Shown: in pieces, positions 8,117 through 14,493 of the stretch
How the letters are laid out: every line of letters begins with the position of its first letter
Numbering within the stretch: the first letter of the stretch is position 1
Notes under the pieces: model-generated
Database searches by the model: none
What the model was told of the DNA's origin: nothing
Seen by the model: only the letters and a program-made list of their open reading frames with translations
Made by a program: the position numbers and the translations under genes
Origin: Methylococcaceae bacterium UBA7658
GTDB lineage: Bacteria; Pseudomonadota; Gammaproteobacteria; Methylococcales; Methylomonadaceae
Direction of reading: 5' to 3'
Assembly: GCA_002483425.1 (NCBI GenBank)
Contig: DLHW01000041.1
Coordinates: 1 to 14,493, forward strand
Length of the DNA stretch: 14,493 bases

Positions 8117-8701
8117 TTAATAAACCCAAGGGAATAATTTCCAAGTCTTTTGGCAGTATTGGCGATAAGCAAGGCCAGCTTGGTTAAGCATTAAAGTTTC
8201 CTCTTTCGCTATCCTTCTATTTAATGCGACAAAGGGCAATAGCCACAGTACCAACAGGCTAAGCACATCGCCCAGGGCAATTCCGATGCCGGACAACGCC
8301 AACAACAAACCGGTATAGGACGGGTGCCTGACCATCCGGTATGGCCCGGTCATACAAACCTGATGGTAGCTAACAAGCCGCAAACGGGTCGAAAACAAAC
8401 TGCCTAAAGTCTTGATAGCAGTATAGCGTAAAAGAATGCCTATGCAAAAAATGGTGAAACCGCTAAATTGGCGGCTGGTGTATGCCAATGGAATCGGCAT
8501 CCATAGCTGCGACTTAAAGCATAAGGCGATTAGAATTGCGGCGATAAGCGTAAGCCACAATTTTTTCTCAGAATCTTCAGCAAGCATTTGTATGTTTTCT
8601 TGCCGGGAATTGGTTTTTACGGCCAGTTTACACTCAGCCGCCATCCAAGCCAGCGCGACAAACGACCAAAAAAGCCTGAATAGTGTGGTTTCGGTTGGCA
8701 T
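8117..8701 (-). CDS. Membrane methyltransferase, isoprenylcysteine carboxyl methyltransferase (ICMT) family
   Basis: A 194-residue integral membrane protein. Hydrophobic helices lie near residues 8-22, 48-62, 82-96 and a hairpin at about 130-160. The C-terminal half has the family hallmarks: GPYRMVRHPSYTG (R125-H126-P127 core) and, after the helical hairpin, KEETLMLNQAG.AYRQY ending in W.LFPW. In this family these bind S-adenosylmethionine and the acceptor. Eukaryotic members methylate the carboxyl of prenylated cysteine; bacterial ones are mostly uncharacterised or act on phospholipid or isoprenoid groups. It lies 122 bases upstream of crtN on the same strand, so co-transcription is possible. 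A role in methylating the carotenoid acid made by Ald is my inference. The start at 8701 has no clear ribosome site. Confidence 0.8.
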   Translation of the reverse strand: MPTETTLFRLFWSFVALAWMAAECKLAVKTNSRQENIQMLAEDSEKKLWLTLIAAILIALCFKSQLWMPIPLAYTSRQFSGFTIFCIGILLRYTAIKTLGSLFSTRLRLVSYHQVCMTGPYRMVRHPSYTGLLLALSGIGIALGDVLSLLVLWLLPFVALNRRIAKEETLMLNQAGLAYRQYCQKTWKLFPWVY

Positions 8702-8829
8702 TCGTCTGTATTCCGGTATATGCTTTATTAAATATACTGATGAGTAATGAGTAGGGTCTTGATGAAAACGTTGAGGTTATGCAGAAACTCCTTGATCAAA
8801 GACACCTATATGCTACAGCTTTTTTAACC
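8702..8829. promoter_or_regulatory. Divergent intergenic region between methyltransferase and ABC genes
   Basis: About 130 bases that must carry outward promoters for both sides unless the ABC frame starts early. A plus-strand TATACT (8733-8738) with TTCCGG 16 bases upstream is the best candidate, and is weak. An in-frame ATG at 8779 would add 17 residues to the ABC ATPase, with GAGG only two bases before it, too close to be a good ribosome site. I see no clear palindrome. Confidence 0.25.
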
Positions 8830-9534
8830 ATGACCACTATCATTTCCGTCCGTAACGTCTACAAGCATTATGTGGCGGTCAAGCGTGAGCCGCAATATGT
8901 CCTGCAAGACATTGACTTGCAAATTAGTGCCGGGCAGTTTACCGCCATCGTCGGACCGTCGGGAAACGGCAAATCCACGTTGTTGAACTTGATGGCAGGT
9001 ATCGACCGCCCCAGCAAGGGCGAGGTGGTCGTCAACGGCGCGGCCTTGCATAAACTATCCGAAAACCGGCTCTCGGTTTGGCGCGGCGGCAACATGGGCA
9101 TCGTGTTCCAATTCTTTCAATTGTTGCCTTCGTTGAGCTTGCTGCAAAATGTCGTTTTGCCGATGGATTTTCTGGGCAAATTGCCCAAACGGTTACGTAA
9201 AGAACGCGCCGAAACATTGTTGAAAGAGGTCGGCTTGGTCCAGGAAATGCACCGCTTGCCTAGCCAGGTTTCCGGCGGCCAGCAACAACGCGCTGCCATT
9301 GCCCGCGCCATGGCAAACAACCCGCCGCTTATCGTGGCGGACGAACCCACCGGAAACCTGGACGAAGCCACGGCCAATGACGTGTTCGCCTTGTTCAAGG
9401 GGTTGGCGGAGCAGGGCACAACCTTAATCATGGCTACCCACAATCCGACTTTGGCGGAAGCCGCTGATCGTAAGGTTACTCTCATCGGTGGCAAAGTGGT
9501 CGCCGACAACCTTAATCCAAAGCCGATTGGATAA
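8830..9534 (+). CDS. ABC transporter ATP-binding protein (LolD/MacB-like)
   Basis: A 234-residue ABC ATPase. Walker A is GPSGNGKST (42-50), the Q-loop glutamine is Q97 (FQFFQLLP), the signature is VSGGQQQR (147-154), Walker B is LIVADE (167-172) and the switch histidine is H204. Overall form is that of the LolD/MacB/FtsE-like subfamily, which powers mechanotransmission-type permeases acting on lipoproteins, lipids or small molecules at the inner membrane. The start is placed at 8830 because the family fold begins there (TIISVRNVYKHY), though no Shine-Dalgarno sequence precedes it; 8779 is an alternative. It partners the permease that overlaps its 3' end. Substrate unknown. Confidence 0.9.
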   Translation: MTTIISVRNVYKHYVAVKREPQYVLQDIDLQISAGQFTAIVGPSGNGKSTLLNLMAGIDRPSKGEVVVNGAALHKLSENRLSVWRGGNMGIVFQFFQLLPSLSLLQNVVLPMDFLGKLPKRLRKERAETLLKEVGLVQEMHRLPSQVSGGQQQRAAIARAMANNPPLIVADEPTGNLDEATANDVFALFKGLAEQGTTLIMATHNPTLAEAADRKVTLIGGKVVADNLNPKPIG

Positions 9535-11941
9535 CTTCCTTACCCAGGTATTCGCCGATTGGCCGAAACAGCTTAGCCGTTTTGTCCTGACGGTATTGGG
9601 AATTGCGGCAGGGGTATTCTGTGTTGGCGCCTTGCTTGGAATGCTAGACATCCAAGGCAGCCAGATGGACAAGGCGCACCTTGCTTCGCAACCGGCCCAC
9701 ATCGTGTTGATCCTCAGAACCTCCGCACCTTATGCCGTGCTGCCAATGCTTAAGGAAACCCACGGCATTGCCGACATCGCCACGCAGTCTCAGACGACCG
9801 TCCGCTACCGGCAACCGGGCGATATTTTGTGGTCACTTGCGACGGTCTTGACCCGGCCCGATTACCGGCAACAACCTTACGAACGGATCACTCTGCACCA
9901 AGGTAACTGGCCGGAAAAGAATAAGCTCGCTGTGGAAGTCATGACGTCCAGCCATTTCGCCATTCCCTTAAATACCGGCCTGCAATTTCAAACTCGCGAC
10001 GGCATACGCGATTTGAAGATAACTGGTATTGTGCGGCATCCCTTCACCAAACCGCCGCGCATGGGCGGCCAACCGATGTTTATGGCAAGCCTGGATACGG
10101 GCAAACTGTTTGGCTTGGAACCCTACCAATTTAACCAAGTATTGGTTCGCAGCCAAAATCCCGATGACCTTGAGCAAACCCGGGGCATTGCCGCCGAATT
10201 GCGGCTGAAACTGGCAAAGCTGGGCTACAACGTCAGTGTCACGCTGCTGCAAGATCCGTACAAACACTGGGGCCATGTCTTTTTTGCGGGTGTGAACAAG
10301 GTGTTGCTGGCGATGGCGTTGGCTTCATTGGTGTTGGCCAGTATGCTAATCCTTAATAGCGTTGCCGCCCACCTTTTTGAACAAACAGTGCAGATTGCCA
10401 TCATGAAATCCATCGGCGCATCAACACGGCTGGTTTTTACCCTGTATCTTATTGAGATTATCCCGTTGGCCTTACTTGCCCTGGTGATTGCCATACCCGC
10501 CAGTGTTGCTACTGCTCATGTCGGCTCAAGCTGGATGTTGTCGCTGTTCAACATCGTGCCGTCCGGCTTGCTGATTTCCGAATGCGCACTTGTGACGATG
10601 GCCGTTTGCGGCATCGGGATGACGGTTGTGGCGGCCATGCCGCCTGTGTTCAAGGCGGTTACCCAGCCTATACGTAAAGGTCTGGATACAAAAGGACTGG
10701 GTAGTGATTTCGGCATCAACCTATTTGATGCGTTAATGGAGCGATACGTCTTACAGCACTTGCCAACGCTGCTTGCCAGCGCCATTGCCAACCTCTTCAA
10801 GAATAAAGCCCGGTTTGTTTGGATTCAAGGCTCGCTGGTGACGGCAGGCGTGATTTTTTTGGTCGTTTTGAGCTTACGCGCCTCGGTCAATCAAACCCTC
10901 GACAACGAATTGCAACGCACCCGTTACAGCGCCAGGATAGGTTTGTTGGCCGATTATCCACGTGAAAATTTGGCCGAATTGGCTAAAGCCCATCCTGCCA
11001 CTTTGAACATTGAATACTGGCGCAGGTTGCCCATCGAAATTCAAGGTCAAGGCGGCACAGCAATCAAGCAAAAAGGCAGCTTGGGCTTACAGCTTCTGGC
11101 GCTGCCAGCCGCCACCTTACTGTACAAACCCTATATTGTCGCCGGACGCTGGTTAGAACCGGCCGATGCTGGGCGCAAAGCGCTGGTCATCAGTCAAGAC
11201 ACTGCTGACTTGAATCAGATCAAAGTCGGCGATGAAGTCAAGGCTACTGTTGCCGCGCAGCAAGAGTCTTGGCAGATTGTAGGCACTTATCGCTGGCTTG
11301 CAGGTGCAAACTTTGTGATTGAACCGGCATATGCCGCCTTGGAAACAGTCGAGGCTTTCGTGCCGAAGAAAAATATGGCTTCGTTTGTTGTCACCTCCGC
11401 AGCAATAACCGACCTTGAACAAGAAAGGGATTATTTGCGGGCGTTGCAAGACCGGTTTTGGGATAACGGCTTTATACCCGATATCTACAGTACCAGCGCG
11501 AAACTTGATCAGCGCGAACACGCCAAGCAACAACTGTTGCCCGTAACCGGGATGCTGTTCGGCTTGGCGAGCATGGTCGCTGTCATAGCTGGCATCGCCC
11601 TGGCGGGGGCATTGACGCTAAACGTGCTGCAACGCAAACGTGAAATCGCCGTGCTACGCGCCATCGGCGCCAGCAACCGAAGCATTTTTGGCCTGTTCAT
11701 GACCGAAGGCATCCTTCATGGCATATTATCTTGGTTGGGCAGTGCGGTTTTAGCTTTTGCTTGCGCCAGGCCTGCTTCTGCTTTTCTCGGCCAAATTATG
11801 TTCGGAATTAATCTGGAATATTGCTTTGACTCATTGGCCGTGACCTATTGGCTGGCGGGAGCGTTGCTAATTTCGGTCTTAGCTTCATGGTGGCCTGCAC
11901 GGTTAGCGATGAAGTTAAGCGTAAAACCGGGGCTGGAATGA
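9527..11941 (+). CDS. ABC transporter permease with two FtsX domains
   Basis: An inner-membrane permease of about 804 residues. From a TTG at 9527 it begins DNFLTQVFADWPKQLSRF and then a first membrane helix (LTVLGIAAGVFCVGALLGM). A periplasmic domain follows. The first FtsX block has three helices around QIAIMKSIGASTRLVF, then comes a fifth helix (near FKNKARFVWIQGSLV), a second periplasmic domain, and a second FtsX block around KREIAVLRAIGASNRSIF, ending in three helices. This duplicated layout is typical of large permeases that serve as a whole transmembrane unit with one ATPase. GTG at 9488 would extend it by 13 residues but overlap the ATPase gene by 47 bases; TTG 9527 overlaps by eight. 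Neither has a clear ribosome site, so coupling to the ATPase is likely. No adaptor or outer-membrane partner is present. Confidence 0.85.
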   Translation: MDNFLTQVFADWPKQLSRFVLTVLGIAAGVFCVGALLGMLDIQGSQMDKAHLASQPAHIVLILRTSAPYAVLPMLKETHGIADIATQSQTTVRYRQPGDILWSLATVLTRPDYRQQPYERITLHQGNWPEKNKLAVEVMTSSHFAIPLNTGLQFQTRDGIRDLKITGIVRHPFTKPPRMGGQPMFMASLDTGKLFGLEPYQFNQVLVRSQNPDDLEQTRGIAAELRLKLAKLGYNVSVTLLQDPYKHWGHVFFAGVNKVLLAMALASLVLASMLILNSVAAHLFEQTVQIAIMKSIGASTRLVFTLYLIEIIPLALLALVIAIPASVATAHVGSSWMLSLFNIVPSGLLISECALVTMAVCGIGMTVVAAMPPVFKAVTQPIRKGLDTKGLGSDFGINLFDALMERYVLQHLPTLLASAIANLFKNKARFVWIQGSLVTAGVIFLVVLSLRASVNQTLDNELQRTRYSARIGLLADYPRENLAELAKAHPATLNIEYWRRLPIEIQGQGGTAIKQKGSLGLQLLALPAATLLYKPYIVAGRWLEPADAGRKALVISQDTADLNQIKVGDEVKATVAAQQESWQIVGTYRWLAGANFVIEPAYAALETVEAFVPKKNMASFVVTSAAITDLEQERDYLRALQDRFWDNGFIPDIYSTSAKLDQREHAKQQLLPVTGMLFGLASMVAVIAGIALAGALTLNVLQRKREIAVLRAIGASNRSIFGLFMTEGILHGILSWLGSAVLAFACARPASAFLGQIMFGINLEYCFDSLAVTYWLAGALLISVLASWWPARLAMKLSVKPGLE

Positions 11942-12147
11942 TAAAATTTGAATTTACCCGTGCCACTTCCGTTCTTATAAGCTCATTAGCCGACAACGCG
12001 TTTCGCAGAGGAAGAGCCAAGTTTCCATGTTCGTGACGATTCAACTGAATTATAGACAGTCCAGTGAAGCGTAAATTATACAGAAATTAATACTCGTCAA
12101 TAACTCGTCGAGCCTCCTATCGATTGGGTTTTGCCTTTAAGCCTATT
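11942..12147. other. Intergenic region between convergent ABC permease and mgtE
   Basis: Some 205 bases separate the two stop codons. I see no strong stem followed by a T-run on either strand. A direct repeat ACTCGTC occurs twice near 12090-12110, ending in a small CTCG-T-CGAG palindrome. A 32-codon frame starting by ATGA overlap with the permease stop (11938-12036) has no recognisable features and I do not call it a gene. Confidence 0.4.
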
Positions 12148-13593
12148 TCATTTACCAGTCAAAAACATTTTCGCGAATATTAAAACGATAAAAAAGCCCA
12201 TCGAATCGGTAATCGCCGTTAACATAATACTTGCGCCTACCGCCGGATCTTTACCGAGCTTATGGCGTATTAAAGGAATACTCAAGCCCACCCCAACCGC
12301 TACCATCAAATTGATCAACATGGCCGAACCGATAACAACCGATAGGGCGGTATCGCTGTATAACACCCAACTGAGTAAACCGATGATCACGCCGATAAAA
12401 ATACCGTTCAGCAACGCGAGTGTGAGTTCTTTTTTAATCAACCGGAACACATTAGCCGGTGTTATCTGACCCAGAGCTAATGATCTAATAATCAACATAC
12501 TGGTTTGATTGCCGGTATTACCGCCCATAGCCGCTACAATCGGCATTAGCGACGCCAGAGCCACCAATTGCAGAATCGTATCTTCAAAAATACCGATAAT
12601 CCGGGTCGAAGCAAACGCGGTGGCAACGTTTACCAATAACCATGTCCAGCGGTTTCGAGCGGATTTCCAAACACTGGAGAAAAGATCCTCATCTTCTACA
12701 ACACCGGCATGAATCAACAGTTCTTCATCGGTTTTTTCCCTGATGTAATCCATAATGCTGTCGACGCACAACCGTCCTTGCAGCCGTCCCCTATCATCGA
12801 CAACCGGAGCCGAAATCAGATCGTAACGTTCGAAGGCCCTTGAAGCATCGGCAGTGTCGTGATCCACCTGGAATTTAACAAAATCGGTAACCATCGCGGT
12901 AGCAACCTCTTCCGTCTGCGAATGAGTCAGCAAGCGTTGTAGCGGTAGCACACCTTTCACAACATCGTGCTGATCGACCACAAACAACTTATCGGTGTGG
13001 CTCGGCAGTTTTCCCAGTTTGCGGATGTAGTCGGTAATCGCCCAAAGATTCATATCGTCACGGACAGTAATCATACCGAAATCCATCAACGCGCCGACCT
13101 GGTCGTCTTGATAAGACAGGATGGTATTGAGATGGGTGCGTTCCTGATTATTGAGCGAACGCAGAATCTTGAGCATTGCCCGTTTAGGCAAATCGGCGGC
13201 GAGGTCGGCAATTTCATCGGTATCCAGATTGCTGGCGGCGGTCGCCAATTCTTCAACCTCCATCCCGGAAATGAGCGTCTGTCTGACCGAATCCGATACC
13301 TCCAGCAAGACCTGACCATCTATATCGCTCTTTATGACGTCCCATACCGTTTCACGCTGATCGAGCGGAAGCGATTCGAGAATAAAGGCAATGTCGGCCG
13401 GATGAAGATCGGATAACAACGCCTGCAATCGAGCTTGATGCTGCTTATCGACAAGCGTTGTTTCCAAATCCAGATGACCGGAAGTTTTAAGAACAAGCGC
13501 TTTTTCAAGGGCCTGCTTCTCAAGCAGCGAAACTACGGCTTCAAGCTGTTGATGCAGAAAATAGGTGGTGTCGACGGGTTGCGGGGTATCCAT
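12148..13593 (-). CDS. mgtE: Magnesium transporter MgtE
   Basis: A complete 481-residue MgtE, a Mg2+-gated inner-membrane channel for divalent metal uptake. The N-terminal helical domain covers about 45-165, the paired CBS domains about 165-290, and five membrane helices about 315-480. The pore and selectivity motifs are intact: MPIVAAMGGNTGNQ (350-363) and KDPAVGAS (448-455) with D463 in ITDSMGFF. The acidic cluster in the soluble part (for example DTDEIADLAAD and DDDQ-like loops) fits Mg2+ sensing between N and CBS domains. Start at 13593 follows AAGG a few bases upstream. It stands alone and converges with the ABC genes. Regulation could act through a long leader (13594 to about 13820). 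Confidence 0.95.
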   Translation of the reverse strand: MDTPQPVDTTYFLHQQLEAVVSLLEKQALEKALVLKTSGHLDLETTLVDKQHQARLQALLSDLHPADIAFILESLPLDQRETVWDVIKSDIDGQVLLEVSDSVRQTLISGMEVEELATAASNLDTDEIADLAADLPKRAMLKILRSLNNQERTHLNTILSYQDDQVGALMDFGMITVRDDMNLWAITDYIRKLGKLPSHTDKLFVVDQHDVVKGVLPLQRLLTHSQTEEVATAMVTDFVKFQVDHDTADASRAFERYDLISAPVVDDRGRLQGRLCVDSIMDYIREKTDEELLIHAGVVEDEDLFSSVWKSARNRWTWLLVNVATAFASTRIIGIFEDTILQLVALASLMPIVAAMGGNTGNQTSMLIIRSLALGQITPANVFRLIKKELTLALLNGIFIGVIIGLLSWVLYSDTALSVVIGSAMLINLMVAVGVGLSIPLIRHKLGKDPAVGASIMLTAITDSMGFFIVLIFAKMFLTGK

Positions 13594-13825
13594 ATCGCCT
13601 TGATCTTCATGAAGTATTTAAAACTTTACAACCGTCCTAAGGTTATAAACAACGAAATCGCTTCTATTTGGTGTACCGTAGTTTGTTATTTTATCCGTTG
13701 CCAAAGCTTAATCTAACTTCTCGTTCCGCCACTAACCGCAAAGCAAAACTTAAGAAGTCACGAGCAGTACTTGGGTTCAAAGAATACCGGCATTAGGTAT
13801 AACTGTATCGTTAGCGGAAGCAGTC
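13594..13825 (-). promoter_or_regulatory. Long, possibly structured 5' leader of mgtE
   Basis: If transcription starts from the promoter-like site at 13826-13855, mgtE has a leader of roughly 220 bases without a reading frame of note. Two distant segments are complementary: GTTAGCGGAA (13810-13819) and TTCCG-CCA-CTAAC (13724-13736) pair over ten bases with a three-base bulge. Inside lies a small hairpin, ATACC-7 bases-GGTAT (13784-13800). Mg2+ transporter genes in other bacteria often carry Mg2+-sensing leaders (for example the M-box). I cannot recognise the M-box here and do not claim it. Confidence 0.3.
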
Positions 13826-13855
13826 ATTATCAATAAGCTATCCGATCCGAATCAA
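13826..13855 (-). promoter_or_regulatory. Possible mgtE promoter
   Basis: On the minus strand TTGATT (13855-13850), an 18-base spacer, then GATAAT (13831-13826). Five of six bases agree with the -10 consensus. Position is far upstream of mgtE (about 230 bases), which implies a long leader. Confidence 0.35.
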
Positions 13856-13882
13856 GATATTCATCCGCGACGGGCAGCAAAA

Positions 13883-13910
13883 TTCACAGCAAGTCTTTCA
13901 AGGCTATAAT
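13883..13910 (+). promoter_or_regulatory. Strong sigma70-like promoter with overlapping inverted repeat
   Basis: TTCACA (13883-13888), a 16-base spacer and a perfect TATAAT (13905-13910). The -10 is centred in an inverted repeat TTCAAG-9 bases-CTTGAA (about 13897-13917), the layout of a repressor operator over a promoter. It points right, into a region without a recognisable gene. Confidence 0.4.
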
Positions 13911-13917
13911 GCTTGAA

Positions 13918-13949
13918 GATCGAACCCGTTATAGCGTTTGATTCTTTTT
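13918..13949 (+). terminator. Possible hairpin plus T-run just after the promoter
   Basis: GATCGAAC (13918-13925) pairs with GTTTGATT (13936-13943) over eight positions including two G-U pairs, with a ten-base loop, then C and five T (13945-13949). It resembles a weak intrinsic terminator placed at the expected transcription start of the promoter at 13883-13910. Confidence 0.25.
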
Positions 13950-14164
13950 AGAAAATTCAAATGGATTATTGGCTAAGAATTAAATCAGCCTCTCCCTTAC
14001 TTGCTCGTAATATCCGTTAGTAAAATGGCGCGGGTATTATAGGTGAAAATAAAGAATTTAATTCACATAAAATGACTTAGAAACAATGCTGAGGCAGGTA
14101 CTTTGCTCTATCTTTACAAAAAAATTGTGTAACAGGCTGTTAATTTTCATAAAAATCGCTTTAA

Positions 14165-14185
14165 CAAAATCTGTATACAGTTTTG
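14165..14185. promoter_or_regulatory. Near-perfect 21-base palindrome, operator candidate
   Basis: CAAAA-T-CTGTA on the left and TACAG-TTTTG on the right pair over ten bases with one extra T. The core CTGTATACAG is a perfect palindrome. Too short in the middle for a LexA box (CTG-N10-CAG). Protein unknown. Confidence 0.35.
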
Positions 14186-14348
14186 AGAGCCGGAAATTCT
14201 AAATCGCTTGCTGCGGCTGGCAATTGAACACCAATCAGTCTTTTTTCAAGCTGAATACTTGTGCATAGCCATTCAATTTAAAGACAGCTTAAAAAATCTT
14301 GCCGGGACATTTATGTTGTCTGTTCGCTTAAATGCGACCGGAAAATTA

Positions 14349-14459
14349 TGTGTCATATCACACACTCGTTGTGTCAAATCACTCATTTTTTTCTGGAAGC
14401 CGCGCTACGCCTGAGTTACAGAAACGCATTAAAACCCGAAAAGTGCGGGATATCACACA
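14349..14459 (+). repeat. Three related TGTGTCA-ATCACNCA boxes
   Basis: TGTGTCATATCACACA at 14349-14364, TGTGTCAAATCACTCA at 14370-14385 (two mismatches) and TGCGGGATATCACACA at 14444-14459 (right ten bases identical to the first). The first two copies start 21 bases apart; the third starts 95 and 74 bases from them. The first copy is itself an inverted repeat TGTGT-N6-ACACA. This looks like a set of binding sites for a dimeric regulator of a gene past the right edge. Confidence 0.4.
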
Positions 14460-14493
14460 CTTTTTTAAAAGTAGCGATAAATGACGCTAAAAA

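Larger units (their letters stand above)
13950..14493. other. Gene-free right flank
   Basis: AT-rich DNA with no reading frame that looks coding; the longest frames have no start with a ribosome site and no family resemblance. It contains palindromes (AACAG-G-CTGTT at 14131-14141; 14165-14185) and TGTGTCA-like repeats close to the right edge. It probably holds control sequence for a gene beyond the window. Confidence 0.5.

Noticed and set aside
11938..12036. 32-codon frame overlapping the permease stop as ATGA
   Set aside because: The overlap is tempting, but the peptide has no recognisable feature and no ribosome site; may be chance or a remnant.
12967..13416. Open frame of 149 codons on the plus strand
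   Set aside because: Antisense to mgtE, which is a clear full-length match; no ribosome site or recognisable domain.
14171..14180. LexA/SOS box
   Set aside because: CTGTATACAG has four bases between CTG and CAG; LexA in gammaproteobacteria needs ten.
14349..14364. CRP (cAMP receptor) binding site
   Set aside because: The arms TGTGT and ACACA differ from TGTGA-N6-TCACA, and the TCACA that is present is only four bases away; spacing is wrong.
14208..14414. 68-codon frame in the right flank
   Set aside because: Begins with TTG without a ribosome site, runs across the repeated boxes, and resembles no family I know.
14349..14459. CRISPR array
   Set aside because: Only three short, diverged boxes with spacings of 5 and 58 bases between them; no regular repeat-spacer pattern and no cas genes.

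Overview
The window most resembles a gammaproteobacterial methanotroph (Methylococcales, Methylomonas/Methylobacter type). This is an inference. It rests on a tightly coupled crtN - ald - crtNb set of the kind known from the C30 (4,4'-diapolycopene) carotenoid pathway of Methylomonas; no methane-oxidation gene or rRNA is present to confirm it. Base composition is fairly even near 50% GC in genes, with AT-rich gene-free edges.

Layout. (1) 172-3262, plus strand: a chromate-resistance operon chrB-chrA-chrC, every junction a 4-base ATGA stop/start overlap. The third gene encodes an Fe/Mn-type superoxide dismutase with a Tat signal and a second, well-placed internal start. A fourth ATGA overlap leads into a decayed remnant (3259-3347) of a ChrB C-terminal-domain gene, so the operon once had four genes. 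(2) 3359-7994, minus strand, converging on the chr operon: crtN (desaturase), ald (carotenoid aldehyde dehydrogenase) and crtNb (terminal carotenoid oxidase), one transcription unit oxidising C30 carotenoid end groups towards aldehyde and acid. No squalene or diapophytoene synthase lies in the window, so the precursor must come from elsewhere. (3) 8117-8701, minus strand: a membrane methyltransferase of the isoprenylcysteine carboxyl methyltransferase (ICMT) family, upstream of crtN on the same strand. (4) 8830-11941, plus strand, divergent from (3): an ABC ATPase and a two-FtsX-domain permease, probably an exporter or lipid/lipoprotein extractor with unknown substrate. (5) 12148-13593, minus strand: the magnesium channel/transporter MgtE. 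(6) 13594-14493: about 900 bases with no convincing gene but with promoter-like sites, a possible structured mgtE leader, palindromes and a set of repeated TGTGTCA-like boxes near the right edge.

How the parts may work together. The chr genes form a self-contained chromate export and oxidative-stress unit. The crt operon makes oxidised C30 carotenoids. The adjacent ICMT-family enzyme and the ABC system could tailor (carboxyl methyl ester) and move an isoprenoid product, but this is only suggested by proximity and family chemistry. MgtE looks unrelated. I see no tRNA, rRNA, CRISPR array, insertion sequence or phage gene.
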